64,000 nucleotides of DNA, taken from the NCBI GenBank assembly GCA_963820055.1, contig CAWFYJ010000004.1:558001-622000 (forward strand). Reading direction: 5' to 3'. Both the position numbers and the translations under genes were made by a program. Source of the stretch: RHKX01 sp963820055. GTDB taxonomy: Bacteria > Actinomycetota > Thermoleophilia > Solirubrobacterales > 70-9. Each line of letters begins with the position of its first letter. The stretch's first letter is position 1. Below are positions 42,529 to 51,655 of the stretch, one piece after another. The notes below the pieces were generated by a model that had not been told where the DNA came from, did not search any database, and worked only from the letters and a program-made list of their open reading frames with translations.

Positions 42529-45500
42529 ATGAGCCGCTACGCGCCCGTTGATCCGAAGCAGTCCTTCCCCGCCCTCGAGGAGGGCGTACTCGAGCGCTGG
42601 CGCGAGGGCGAGACGTTCCGCCGCCAGCTCGCGTCCCGTGAGGGCCGGCCGATCTGGAGCTTCTACGAGGGGCCGCCGACCGCGAACGGCAAGCCCGGCT
42701 CCCACCACGTCCTCGCCCGCGTCTTCAAGGACATCTACCCGCGCTACAAGTCGATGTGCGGCTTCGACGTCCCCCGCAAGGGCGGCTGGGACTGCCATGG
42801 CCTCCCGGTCGAGCTCGAGATCGAGAAGCAGCTCGGGATCAGCTCCAAGGAGGAGATCGAGGAGTTCGGCATCGCCGAGTTCAACCAGCGCTGCCGCGAG
42901 TCGGTTTTCGCCTACGTCGGCGACTGGAACCGGATGGTCGAGCGGATCGGCCACTGGATCGACCTCGACGACCCCTACGTGACCATGGAGACCGACTACA
43001 TCGAGTCGGTCTGGTGGTCGCTGCGGCAGAACTGGGACAGCGACCGGCTCTACGAGGGCCACAAGGTCGTGCCCTACTGCCCGCGCTGCGGCACCGCCCT
43101 GAGCTCGCACGAGGTCGCCCTCGGCTACAAGGACGTCGTCGACCCCTCGGTCTACGTGCGGTTGCCGGTCACCGAGGCCCCCGGCCCGCTCGAACCCGGC
43201 GACGAGCTGCTCGTCTGGACGACGACGCCGTGGACGCTGATCGCCCATGCCGCAGTCGCGGCCGGACCCGAAATCGACTACGTGCGCGCGGTGCTGCCGG
43301 GAGGCGAGATCGTCGTCGTCGCGCTCGCGCTCGCCGAGCGCGTCCTCGGTGAGGATTACGAGACGCTCGCGACGCTTCGGGGATCCGACCTCGAGGGCAC
43401 CCGCTACGAGGCGCCGTTCAACTTCATCGCCGGCTCCGAGTTCGGCCCGCTCGGCCACTCCGTGCTGATGGCCGACTTCGTCACGACCGAGGACGGCACC
43501 GGCCTCGTCCACACCGCGCTCGCCTTCGGCGAGGACGACTTCCGGCTCGGCGAGCGGTACGGGATGACGCTCCAGAACCCGGTCCGGCTCGACGGCACCT
43601 ACGACGAGCGCGTCCCCGACTTCCAGGGCAAGCTCGTCCGCGACCACAACCCCGAGATCGTCGCCGCGCTCGGCGAGAAGGGGCGCCTCTTCAAGGAGGT
43701 CCCCTACGAGCACGCCTACCCGCACTGCTGGCGCTGCGACACCCCGCTCCTCTACTACGCGAAGGCCTCCTGGTACCTGCGGACCTCGCAGGTCCGCGAC
43801 CGGATGCTGGCCGAGAACGAGCGGATCGGCTGGCACCCCGAGCACATCAAGCACGGCCGCTTCGGGAAGTGGCTCGAGGGCAACGTCGACTGGGCCCTCT
43901 CCCGCGAGCGTTACTGGGGCACCCCGCTGCCGGTCTGGGAATGCACCGGCGAGGGTTGCGACGAGCAGGTCTGCGTCGGCTCGATCGCCGAGATCACCGA
44001 GCGAGGAGGCGAGCTGCCGCGATCGGAGAACGGCGACGTCGACCTCCACCGCCCCTACATCGATGCAGTCGTCCTCAGTTGCGAGTCCTGCGGCGGCGAG
44101 ATGCGGCGCGTCCCCGAGGTCATCGACACCTGGTACGACAGCGGCGCGATGCCGTTCGCGCAGCTCCATTACCCGTTCGAGAACGAGGAGGAGTTCAAGC
44201 GGCGCTTCCCGGCCGACTTCATCTGCGAGGCGATCGACCAGACCCGCGGCTGGTTCTACTCGCAGCTCGCCGAATCGGTGCTGCTCTTCGACGAGACCGA
44301 CTACCTGAACTGCGTCTGCCTCGGCCTGATCCTCGACCCCGAGGGCCGGAAGATGAGCAAGCGGCTCGGCAACCTCGTCGACCCGCACGAGGTCATCGAC
44401 GCCCACGGCGCCGACGCGTTCCGCTGGTACTACCTGGCCTCCCAGCAGCCCTGGGCCGGCTACCGGTTCAGCGCCGACACGGTCGGCGAGTCGGTCCGTC
44501 AGTTCCTGCTGACGCTCTGGAACACCTATTCGTTCTTCGTCCTCTACGCGAACGCGGCCGACGAGGAGGCGCCGAAGAGCGAGGGGCCATCGGAGGCCGA
44601 GGCCGCCCTCGACCGCTGGCTCGTCTCGCGGCTGCAGGCGACGACCGAGACGGTCCGCGACCGGCTCGACGACTTCGACTCGACCGGCGCCGGCCGGGCG
44701 ATCTCCGATTACGTCGACGAGATGTCGAACTGGTACGTGCGCGTCTCGCGGCGGCGCTTCTGGGAGGGCGACGCGGCCGCGTTCGAGACCCTCCGCCACT
44801 GCCTCGTCGAGACCGCGAAGCTGCTCGCCCCCTTCATCCCGTTCACGGCCGACGCGATCTGGCTCAACCTCGTCCACGGCGCCGAGCAGCCGATCGAGGC
44901 ATCCGTCCACCTCGAGGACTTCCCGGAAGCCGACGCGTCGCTGCGCGACCTCGATCTCGAAGGCGGCGTCGAGGCGGCCCGCCGCGCCGTCGAGCTCGGC
45001 CGCGCCGCCCGTGCCCAGGCGAAGGTGAAGATGCGCCAGCCGCTCGCCAAGGCAGTGATCGTCGCGACCGCCTCCGAGCGGCGGACCATCGAGGCGCTCG
45101 CCGAGATCGTCTCCGCCGAGCTAAACGTCCGCGAGCTCGAGTTCGTCAGCGAGGAGGGCGAGCTGGCCAGCTGGTCGGTCAAGCCCGACTTCCGCGTCCT
45201 CGGACCCCGCTTCGGCAAGGACATGCCGCAGGTCAAGGTCGCGGTCGAGGCGCTCGACGGCGACCACGTCCGCGAGACCGTCGAGGCCGGCGGCCAGGTC
45301 GGGATCAGCATCGACGGGCGCGAACACACCCTCGGCCCCGATGAGCTCAGCTTCGTCATGCAGCCGCTCGACGGCTACCAGGTGGAGACCGAGTCGGGCC
45401 GCGCCGTAGCCCTGGCGCTCGACCTCGACGACGACCTGATCCGCGAGGGCCACGCCCGCGAGGTCGTCCGCGCCGTCCAGAACACCCGCAAGGAGACGGG

Positions 45501-45693
45501 CCTCGAGATCAGCGACCGGATCGAGCTGAAGCTCGGCGGCGACGCCGAGCTCCTCGACGCCGCCCGCGCCCACGAGGACTACGTCACCGGCGAGACCCTC
45601 GCGACGAGCATCGCCTACGAGACCGACCCGTTCGGGACCGAGGTCACCGTCGACGGCCGCGAGCTCGTGATCGCGGTCGGGCGGGCGGGCTAG
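42529..45693 (+). CDS. ileS: isoleucyl-tRNA synthetase
   Basis: The 1054-residue enzyme charges tRNA-Ile. The HIGH-like site is in GKPGSHHVLAR, the editing CP1 domain holds TTPWTLIAHAA, and KMSKR lies at about residues 608-612. Several Cys pairs (CPRCGTAL, CWRCDTPL, CESCGGEMR) sit in the CP domains. Length and sequence fit the type 2 (eukaryote-like) IleS, known for mupirocin resistance in other species. Start ATG 42529 follows TAGAAT (42512-42517) by 11 bases. It is divergent from fumC. Confidence 0.97.
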   Translation: MSRYAPVDPKQSFPALEEGVLERWREGETFRRQLASREGRPIWSFYEGPPTANGKPGSHHVLARVFKDIYPRYKSMCGFDVPRKGGWDCHGLPVELEIEKQLGISSKEEIEEFGIAEFNQRCRESVFAYVGDWNRMVERIGHWIDLDDPYVTMETDYIESVWWSLRQNWDSDRLYEGHKVVPYCPRCGTALSSHEVALGYKDVVDPSVYVRLPVTEAPGPLEPGDELLVWTTTPWTLIAHAAVAAGPEIDYVRAVLPGGEIVVVALALAERVLGEDYETLATLRGSDLEGTRYEAPFNFIAGSEFGPLGHSVLMADFVTTEDGTGLVHTALAFGEDDFRLGERYGMTLQNPVRLDGTYDERVPDFQGKLVRDHNPEIVAALGEKGRLFKEVPYEHAYPHCWRCDTPLLYYAKASWYLRTSQVRDRMLAENERIGWHPEHIKHGRFGKWLEGNVDWALSRERYWGTPLPVWECTGEGCDEQVCVGSIAEITERGGELPRSENGDVDLHRPYIDAVVLSCESCGGEMRRVPEVIDTWYDSGAMPFAQLHYPFENEEEFKRRFPADFICEAIDQTRGWFYSQLAESVLLFDETDYLNCVCLGLILDPEGRKMSKRLGNLVDPHEVIDAHGADAFRWYYLASQQPWAGYRFSADTVGESVRQFLLTLWNTYSFFVLYANAADEEAPKSEGPSEAEAALDRWLVSRLQATTETVRDRLDDFDSTGAGRAISDYVDEMSNWYVRVSRRRFWEGDAAAFETLRHCLVETAKLLAPFIPFTADAIWLNLVHGAEQPIEASVHLEDFPEADASLRDLDLEGGVEAARRAVELGRAARAQAKVKMRQPLAKAVIVATASERRTIEALAEIVSAELNVRELEFVSEEGELASWSVKPDFRVLGPRFGKDMPQVKVAVEALDGDHVRETVEAGGQVGISIDGREHTLGPDELSFVMQPLDGYQVETESGRAVALALDLDDDLIREGHAREVVRAVQNTRKETGLEISDRIELKLGGDAELLDAARAHEDYVTGETLATSIAYETDPFGTEVTVDGRELVIAVGRAG

Positions 45694-45702
45694 GCCGGCA
45701 GC

Positions 45703-46125
45703 GTGGAGATCGGTGGCGACACGAAGGCGGTGATCCTCGCCGCGGGGTTGATCTTCCTCTGGGCGCTGCTGCTCGGCATCTGGAAATACCGGCAGATGGC
45801 GACCTCGGAGGACGCGCTCGCCCACCCCTACGTCGACACGGCTCACCGCGCCGCCCTGCTCTACAGCTTCGCGACGCTTCTGCTCGCCGTCTTCGTCGAA
45901 CTCAGCGGCTTCTCAGCGGCGGTCAACCTCATCGCCGCGTTCGTCCCGATCTTCTTCTTCGCCGCCGCTATCGCCGGCTATTCGATCCACGGCCTGCGCC
46001 GCGACACCGACAACCAGTTCCGCGACCCCGTCTCCGGCACCCACGCGTTCATGTGGGCGCTGATCGTCGGCGAGATCGGCGGAATGCTGGTGCTACTGGC
46101 CGGCTTCGTTGACGGCCAGCTCTAG
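45703..46125 (+). CDS. small four-helix membrane protein
   Basis: The 140-residue protein has four hydrophobic segments (about residues 10-28, 52-72, 76-98, 118-138), with a charged loop RRDTDNQFRDPVSGTH between the third and fourth. It follows ileS by 9 bases and probably shares its transcript. It overlaps the convergent trxA by four bases. Start GTG 45703. No family recognised. Confidence 0.7.
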   Translation: MEIGGDTKAVILAAGLIFLWALLLGIWKYRQMATSEDALAHPYVDTAHRAALLYSFATLLLAVFVELSGFSAAVNLIAAFVPIFFFAAAIAGYSIHGLRRDTDNQFRDPVSGTHAFMWALIVGEIGGMLVLLAGFVDGQL

Positions 46126-46445
46126 GCCAGCGCGGGCTCGATCTCGGCCTCCAGCCGCTTCTTCGGCATCGCGCCGACGATGGTCTTGGCGGGCTGACCG
46201 CCCTTGAAGACGATCATCGTCGGGATCGACATGACCTGATACTTGCCGGCCGTCTCCTGGTTCTCGTCGATGTTCAGCGAGACGATCTTGACGTCGTCGC
46301 GCTCGCCCGACATCTCCTCGAGAATCGGGTGAACGACGCGGCAGGGGCCGCACCAGGGGGCCCAGAAGTCGACGAGGACGGGCTCGGTCGAATCGATGAC
46401 CTCGGCCTGGAAGTTGTTGTCTGTGACCTGCGGGAGGTTCGCCAT
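46122..46445 (-). CDS. trxA: thioredoxin
   Basis: The 107-residue protein is a standard thioredoxin: VLVDFWAPWCGPCRVV with the CGPC active site, SIPTMIVFKGG with the cis-proline, and DENQETAGKYQVM. A Shine-Dalgarno GAGGAG precedes the ATG by 8 bases. The 116-base region upstream is AT-rich and holds -10-like TAGTAA and TATACA hexamers on the minus strand, so a promoter is likely there. Confidence 0.97.
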   Translation of the reverse strand: MANLPQVTDNNFQAEVIDSTEPVLVDFWAPWCGPCRVVHPILEEMSGERDDVKIVSLNIDENQETAGKYQVMSIPTMIVFKGGQPAKTIVGAMPKKRLEAEIEPALA

Positions 46446-46562
46446 TTGGGTGCTCCTCAGTGGGGGGTGCGTGGGTGCGTTGTATATCGATCTGATCAGC
46501 CGGACCGCCGGTCGCGGCGTCTGGAGACACCTTACTACACAAAATGAAGTATTGGAAGAGCC

Positions 46563-47312
46563 TCAGCTCCAGCGGGTGCCGCGAAAGCGCATAATCGGCA
46601 CTCTCCATGCGGCTTCCGCAACGATCGCCCGGCTCATCTTCGACTCGCCGACGCGGCGGTCGCTGAACACGATCGGGACCTCGGCGACGATGAATCCGGC
46701 GCGGGCGGCGCGGTAGGTCGTCTCGATCTGGAACGCATATCCGAGGGCGCTCACGGTCTCGATGTGGATCGCCTCGAGGACCCCTCGCCGGAAGCACTTG
46801 AAGCCTCCGGTGAGGTCGTTGACGGCGAGCCCGAGCCAGGTTCGCGCGTAGATGCTGCCCCACCGCGAGATCGCCTGCCGCCCGGCGCCCCAGTCGCCGA
46901 CGCCCCCGCCCTCGACGTAGCGGGAGCCGAGCGCGAGGTCGGCGCCCCCGCCCGCGTCCATCGTCGCCGCGATCAGCCGGGGAACGTCGGCGGGGTCGTG
47001 GGAGAAATCGGCGTCCATCTGCACGATCCGCTCGGCGCCGGAATCGAGCGCGCGGTGGAAGCCGGCGACGTACGCCGGCCCGAGCCCCTCCTTCGTGTGA
47101 CGGTGGAGGACGTCGATGCGCTCGTCGGCAGCGGCGAGGCGGTCGGCGATCTCGCCGGTGCCGTCGGGGGAGCCGTCATCGACGACGAGCACGCCGGTCC
47201 CGGCCGGAGCCGCGTCGAGAACCGCGGCGGTGATCGCCTCGAGGTTGTCGGCCTCGTTGTAGGTCGGGAGGACGACCCGGATCGGAAGCGGTGTGGGTTC
47301 AACGGCGGACAT
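46563..47312 (-). CDS. polyprenol-phosphate mannosyltransferase-like glycosyltransferase (GT2)
   Basis: The 249-residue GT-A protein has LPTYNEADNLEAI, VVDDGSPDGTGEI, IVQMDADFSHDP (DxD), LALGSRYVEGGGVGDWG and FQIETTYRA, the Dpm1/Ppm1 pattern. It should transfer mannose from GDP-mannose to polyprenol phosphate at the inner membrane surface. There is no fused acyltransferase domain. Start ATG 47312, with a TAGGGT -10 box (47329-47324) 11 bases upstream. Confidence 0.9.
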   Translation of the reverse strand: MSAVEPTPLPIRVVLPTYNEADNLEAITAAVLDAAPAGTGVLVVDDGSPDGTGEIADRLAAADERIDVLHRHTKEGLGPAYVAGFHRALDSGAERIVQMDADFSHDPADVPRLIAATMDAGGGADLALGSRYVEGGGVGDWGAGRQAISRWGSIYARTWLGLAVNDLTGGFKCFRRGVLEAIHIETVSALGYAFQIETTYRAARAGFIVAEVPIVFSDRRVGESKMSRAIVAEAAWRVPIMRFRGTRWS

Positions 47313-47403
47313 GAAGTCGGCGCACCCTAGATAACTGCGCGACTCGCGGCCCTCCGGACCGCTCGACTGCGCGTCACGACCCCGTCAATCTACCCTTGCC
47401 GTT

Positions 47404-49122
47404 ATGCGAAACGCCGAGATCGCCGCTGCGTTCCGCGAGCTCGGGACGCTCTACGAGCTCGACGGCGCGAACCGCTTCCGGGTCCTCGCCTACAAGGAGG
47501 CCGCCCGGGCGATCGCCGACAGCCCCGGACCTGTCGGCGAGCTCGCCCTCGAGGGCCGCGCGACCGAGCTGCAGGGGATCGGCGACACGATCCAGGAGAA
47601 GATCGTCGCTCTCGTCACCGACGGCGAGATCCCGGCCGCCGCGAAGCTGAAGGCGAAGATCCCGGCGACCCTGGTCGAGATCACGAGGATCCCCGGAGTC
47701 GGCGCGAAGACGGTCCGGCGGATCTACGACGAGACCGGGATCGCGACGGTCGAGGAGCTCCGTGCCGCAGCCGAGGCCGAAGAGCTCCGCGGGCTTCGGG
47801 GCCTCGGTGCAAAGTTCGAGGAGAACGTCCTCGCCGGCCTGGACCGGATGGCCGACGAGGGGACCGAGGAGCGGCGGCTGCTCAGCGACGCCCGCGAGGT
47901 CGGCAACGAACTCGTCGCGGCCCTCGTCGAGACCGACGCGGCCGAGAAGGTCGTCCTCGCCGGCTCGGCTCGGCGCTGGACCGACACCTGCAAGGACATC
48001 GACATCGTCGCCACCGCGACCGAACCACTCGCCCTCGCGGAGGCGCTGGCCGGGCACCCGCTGATCGCCGAGTCGGGCAACCCGTCCGAGAATGGCCTCA
48101 AGGCGCGGACCCACAACGGGATCGCGCTCGACCTCCGGATCGTCCCGCCCGAGGAGTTCGGGAACCTGCTCCAGCACTTCACCGGCTCCAAGGAACACAA
48201 CGTCAAGCTCCGTGAGCGAGCCGTCAAACGGGGCCTGTCGGTCTCCGAGCACGGCATCGCCGACACCGAGACGGGCGAGGTGACCCGCTGCGAGGACGAG
48301 GCCGGCGTCTACGAGCGGCTCGGACTCGCCTTCATCGAGCCGGAGCTTCGCCAGGGCCGCAACGAGATCGGCCTGGCGGAGGCCGGAGAGCTGCCGGAGC
48401 TCGTCACCGTCGCCGACATCCGCGGCGACCTCCACTGCCACACGACGCTCTCGGACGGCAAGAACACGCTCGAGGAGATGGCCGAGGCGGCCCGGCAGCG
48501 CGGCTACGCCTACCTGGCGATCACCGACCACTCGGCCACCCACGGGTTCGGGGACGACGTCCAGCCGAAGGAGCTGCTCGAGCGTGTCGAGGAGATCGCT
48601 GAGTTCAACGCCGAGAACGGGACGAAGCGCTTCCGGCTGCTGGCGGGATCCGAGGTGAACATCCTCCCGAACGGGTCACTCGACTACGCCGCCGACGTCC
48701 TCGACGAGCTCGATTGGGTCGTCGCCAGCGTCCACACGTCGTTCCGGATCTCGAAGCGGGAGATGACCGACCGCGTCGTCGAGGCGGTCCGGAACCCGCA
48801 GGTGAACTGCCTCGGGCACCCGACCGGGCGGATGCTGCTGCGTCGCGAGCCCTACGACATCGACATGGAGGCCGTCGTCGCCGCGGCCGCGGAGGCGGGG
48901 ACGATGATCGAGATCAACGGGAACCCGAACCGGCGCGACCTCAACGACCACCACGCCCGGCTCGCAGCCGAGGCCGGCGTCCCGATCCTCTGCAACACCG
49001 ATGCCCACCGGACGTCGACGCTGCGGTTCATCGAGTACTCGGTTGCGACGGCGCGGCGCGCGGGCCTGACGGCCGCTCAGGTCGCCAACACCCGAACCTG
49101 GGCTCAGCTCAAGAAGCTCTAG
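47404..49122 (+). CDS. polX: PolX family DNA polymerase / PHP nuclease
   Basis: The 572-residue enzyme has N-terminal HhH segments, a polymerase X catalytic motif GSARRWTDTCKDIDI, and a C-terminal PHP domain from about residue 341 with DLHCHTTLSDG, AITDHSATHG and NTDAHRTSTLRF, giving the metal-binding His/Asp residues. It fills gaps and has 3'-5' exonuclease and AP-endonuclease activity in repair. A TACCCT -10 box ends 7 bases before ATG 47404. The stop overlaps the next gene's stop. Confidence 0.94.
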   Translation: MRNAEIAAAFRELGTLYELDGANRFRVLAYKEAARAIADSPGPVGELALEGRATELQGIGDTIQEKIVALVTDGEIPAAAKLKAKIPATLVEITRIPGVGAKTVRRIYDETGIATVEELRAAAEAEELRGLRGLGAKFEENVLAGLDRMADEGTEERRLLSDAREVGNELVAALVETDAAEKVVLAGSARRWTDTCKDIDIVATATEPLALAEALAGHPLIAESGNPSENGLKARTHNGIALDLRIVPPEEFGNLLQHFTGSKEHNVKLRERAVKRGLSVSEHGIADTETGEVTRCEDEAGVYERLGLAFIEPELRQGRNEIGLAEAGELPELVTVADIRGDLHCHTTLSDGKNTLEEMAEAARQRGYAYLAITDHSATHGFGDDVQPKELLERVEEIAEFNAENGTKRFRLLAGSEVNILPNGSLDYAADVLDELDWVVASVHTSFRISKREMTDRVVEAVRNPQVNCLGHPTGRMLLRREPYDIDMEAVVAAAAEAGTMIEINGNPNRRDLNDHHARLAAEAGVPILCNTDAHRTSTLRFIEYSVATARRAGLTAAQVANTRTWAQLKKL

Positions 49123-49637
49123 CTCGGCGACGCCGCGCCGCCGTGGCGGAGGCCGGGGGTGCGGATCAGCTTGATCGGGTCGAACGCCGACCCGTGCTCG
49201 ACGTAGAAGCAGACCCCGTCCCGCTCCTCGACCGCGGTGACGGCCGCCTCGCGGTTGCGCCACGACGTCGCGACGCCGAGCGCGAAGCCGGTGGCGATCG
49301 CCGGGACCTGCGCGAGCACCGGCCCGGCGGCGCCGGCGAGGATCGCGAACAGGGCGATCGGCCAGAGGCGCGCCAGGGCGATCCGCACCGGCGTCTCGGC
49401 CGGCAACTGGATCGACGTCTTCGCCGCGGCGAGCGGGCCGCGGAGGGCCTCGGCGGTGCGCGACGGCCGCCCGAGCCAGATGCCGCCCAGGATCGAGATC
49501 AGCCACCAGCCCAGCGCGAGGGCGGCGAGCATGTCGTCCCCGGTGGCGTTGATGGTGATCGCCGAGATGGCCGCCAGGCCGGTCGCCTCGATCGCAACCA
49601 GGAGAACGGTTCCGCGGAGCAGGTCCTTGTACTGCAT
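49119..49637 (-). CDS. membrane protein, unknown function
   Basis: The 172-residue protein has three or four hydrophobic segments (about residues 8-30, 35-53, 86-105, 106-125), followed by a soluble tail with VEERDGVCFYVEHGSAFDPIKLIRTPG. It follows otsB with a one-base overlap (TGATG), so it is coexpressed with trehalose-phosphatase. The function is unknown. Confidence 0.65.
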   Translation of the reverse strand: MQYKDLLRGTVLLVAIEATGLAAISAITINATGDDMLAALALGWWLISILGGIWLGRPSRTAEALRGPLAAAKTSIQLPAETPVRIALARLWPIALFAILAGAAGPVLAQVPAIATGFALGVATSWRNREAAVTAVEERDGVCFYVEHGSAFDPIKLIRTPGLRHGGAASPS

Positions 49638-50437
49638 CAGTCGGCGAGCGCAGCCAGGACGGGCAGCAGCCCGGCCGGTCCGTCGACCGTGAGATCGGCG
49701 CGGTCGGTGATCTCGTCCGGTCCCTCGGCCGACGCGATCCCGATCCGCACGGCGGTTCGCAGGCGGCTCGAGGCCGCGAGGCGGTCGAGCGCCGAGAAGG
49801 CATCGAGGTCGGTCCGGTCGTCGCCGGCGTAGAGCGCCGCGGTGGCGGGGCTTCCGAGCAGCAGCGATTCGACGGCCGTGCCCTTGTCGACCCGGCCCGG
49901 GGGCCGGAGCTCGAGGACCTTGCGACCGCGATGGATGATCAGCCCCTCCCCCGCGCCCTCGCCGGCGATCCGCTCGGAGAGCGCTTCGGCGCCCGGCTCG
50001 TCGGCGGCGCCGCGCCAGTGCAGCGCGACGATCGGTCCCTTGTCCTCGAGACGGAGGCCGGCGGCTTCGAGCTCGGCGGCGTCGAGCCGATCGGCGAACT
50101 CGGCGGCGGCCCGGCCGTTCGGGCCGAGCTCCGGCGCGTCCCGCGCCTCCGGCGAGTTCGGCAGCAGCAGCTCGAAGCCGTGGTTGCCGATGTAGGTCAG
50201 CTTCTCGAGGCCGACGATCTCACGGGCGACCGTCGCCCGGCGCCCGGTGACAACGGCGGCGATCGCGTAGCGGTCGGCGATCCGCGCCAGCGCGACTCGC
50301 GCCGCGTCGGGGACGGCGGCCAGTTCGGGACGAGCGACGATCGGGGCTAGCGTCCCGTCGAGGTCGCAGAGGATCGCCGCCGCGGCGGGGTCGGCCAGCA
50401 GGGGCTCGACGGCTGCGATCGATCCGGGGTCCGACAT
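49637..50437 (-). CDS. otsB: trehalose-6-phosphate phosphatase
   Basis: The 266-residue HAD-superfamily enzyme has ILCDLDGTLAPI with the nucleophilic aspartate, VVTGRRAT, IGNHGFELL, the acidic pair in YAGDDRTDLDAF and DKGTAV. It removes phosphate from trehalose-6-phosphate. Start ATG 50437 (a GTG at 50440 is possible), with a GATACT -10-like box (50452-50447) 9 bases upstream, overlapping the divergent TSUP promoter. No otsA is in the window. Confidence 0.9.
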   Translation of the reverse strand: MSDPGSIAAVEPLLADPAAAAILCDLDGTLAPIVARPELAAVPDAARVALARIADRYAIAAVVTGRRATVAREIVGLEKLTYIGNHGFELLLPNSPEARDAPELGPNGRAAAEFADRLDAAELEAAGLRLEDKGPIVALHWRGAADEPGAEALSERIAGEGAGEGLIIHRGRKVLELRPPGRVDKGTAVESLLLGSPATAALYAGDDRTDLDAFSALDRLAASSRLRTAVRIGIASAEGPDEITDRADLTVDGPAGLLPVLAALAD

Positions 50438-50440
50438 CAC

Positions 50441-50457
50441 TCATCTAGTATCGCGCC
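50441..50457. promoter_or_regulatory. overlapping divergent promoters, otsB / TSUP
   Basis: TAGTAT at 50446-50451 on the plus strand ends 6 bases before the TSUP GTG (50458). On the minus strand GATACT (50452-50447) overlaps it by five bases and points to otsB. Both genes appear to have nearly leaderless mRNAs, and their -10 boxes are mutually exclusive. Confidence 0.5.
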
Positions 50458-50817
50458 GTGCCCGCGAATCGGACGATCCGCTTCGGCGCGATCGGGATTC
50501 TCGCCGGAGCCTTCAGCGGCCTCTTCGGCGTCGGCGGAGGCATCGTCATGGTCCCGTTGCTGATCATGCTCGGCTTCGGCGAACGCCGCGCGACGGCGAC
50601 TTCGCTCTGTGCGATCGCGATCATCGCGGCCCTCGCGGCCGGGCTCCACGGCATTTACGGCAACGTCCGGCTCGGCGATGCGGCACTCCTCGTCGTCCCC
50701 GCCGTCGCCGGCGTCGGAATCGGGGTCGCCGTCCAGCAACGGATCCCCGAGCGCGCCGTCTCCCTCCTCTTCGCCCTGCTGCTGATCGTCGTCGCCGTCG
50801 AGCTGATCATTCCCTGA
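50458..50817 (+). CDS. half-size TSUP (TauE/SafE) family membrane protein
   Basis: The 119-residue protein has four hydrophobic segments and the TSUP glycine motif GAFSGLFGVGGGIVMVPLLIML, but is half the usual 250-residue TSUP length. The next gene, one base downstream, encodes the matching second half. Known TSUP proteins move sulfite, taurine-derived sulfonates or organic anions. Start GTG 50458 fits a leaderless transcript. Confidence 0.82.
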   Translation: MPANRTIRFGAIGILAGAFSGLFGVGGGIVMVPLLIMLGFGERRATATSLCAIAIIAALAAGLHGIYGNVRLGDAALLVVPAVAGVGIGVAVQQRIPERAVSLLFALLLIVVAVELIIP

Positions 50818-50818
50818 G

Positions 50819-51217
50819 ATGGACGTGACGCTCGCAATCGTCCTCGCACTTGCCGGCGGTGCAGTCGGCGGCCTGCTCGGCGTCGGCGGCGGCATCCTCT
50901 TCGTGCCGGCGCTCGCGATCTTCCTCGGCAACACCCAGCTCGAAGCCGAGGCCACATCGCTCCTCGTGATCGTCCCGATGGCGATCGTCGGCACCTGGCG
51001 CCAGCACCGCCACGGCAACGTCGACCTGCGCGACGGATTCACGATCGGGGTTCTGTCGGTGCCGGGCGTCGCGATCGGCGTCGTCGTCGCCAATGCCCTC
51101 CCGCAGCGGGCGCTCGAGCTCGGCTTCGCTGCGCTCTGCCTGATCGTCGCCGTCCGCCTGCTCAGGCGCGGGCTCGCCGAGCCCGCGCCGGACGACGGCG
51201 CTACCGTCGCCGAGTGA
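50819..51217 (+). CDS. half-size TSUP (TauE/SafE) family membrane protein
   Basis: The 132-residue protein has four hydrophobic segments and repeats the motif LLGVGGGILFVPALAIFL seen in its upstream neighbour. It lies in a different frame from the neighbour. The pair probably assembles as a heterodimer equivalent to one full TSUP transporter. The C-terminus is short and soluble. Start ATG 50819; its stop overlaps the arfB start by four bases. Confidence 0.82.
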   Translation: MDVTLAIVLALAGGAVGGLLGVGGGILFVPALAIFLGNTQLEAEATSLLVIVPMAIVGTWRQHRHGNVDLRDGFTIGVLSVPGVAIGVVVANALPQRALELGFAALCLIVAVRLLRRGLAEPAPDDGATVAE

Positions 51218-51627
51218 GCGAGACGATCGACATCGGCCACGGGATCGCGATTCCCGTCGAGGAGATCGAGCTGCGCGCGAGCCGCTCCGGTGGCCCCGGC
51301 GGCCAGCACGCGAACAAGACCGCCTCCCGGATCGAGGCCAGCTTCGACGTCCGCGCCTCGCCGTCGCTGACCGATGCCCAGAAGGCGCGCATCGCCGGAC
51401 GGCTCGGCCCGCGGGTCACCGCCGTGGCGCAGGACACCCGCGGCCAGGCCCGCAATCGCGAGATCGCCATCGAGCGCCTCCGCAACCGGCTCGCCGAGGC
51501 AGCGGCGCCCCGGAAGCACCGCCGGGCGACGAAACCCGGGCGTGGAGCGAGGGAGCGCCGGCTGGAGAGCAAGCGCAGGCAGAGCGAGCGCAAACGGCAG
51601 CGGCGCCGACCTGCTGACGAGTACTGA
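51214..51627 (+). CDS. arfB: peptidyl-tRNA hydrolase ArfB (GGQ ribosome rescue factor)
   Basis: The 137-residue protein has the GGQ motif in SRSGGPGGQHANKTASR, VAQDTRGQARNREIA and a basic tail that enters the mRNA channel (KHRRATKPGRGARERR). It hydrolyses peptidyl-tRNA on stalled ribosomes without a stop codon. Start GTG 51214 overlaps the TSUP stop. Length is typical. Confidence 0.93.
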   Translation: MSETIDIGHGIAIPVEEIELRASRSGGPGGQHANKTASRIEASFDVRASPSLTDAQKARIAGRLGPRVTAVAQDTRGQARNREIAIERLRNRLAEAAAPRKHRRATKPGRGARERRLESKRRQSERKRQRRRPADEY

Positions 51628-51655
51628 CGACCTTCGAGGGAGGGCCGGGGAGCGG

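Noticed and set aside
42511..44910. A 799-codon open frame antisense to ileS
   Set aside because: Sequence is low in information and ileS is certain on the other strand.
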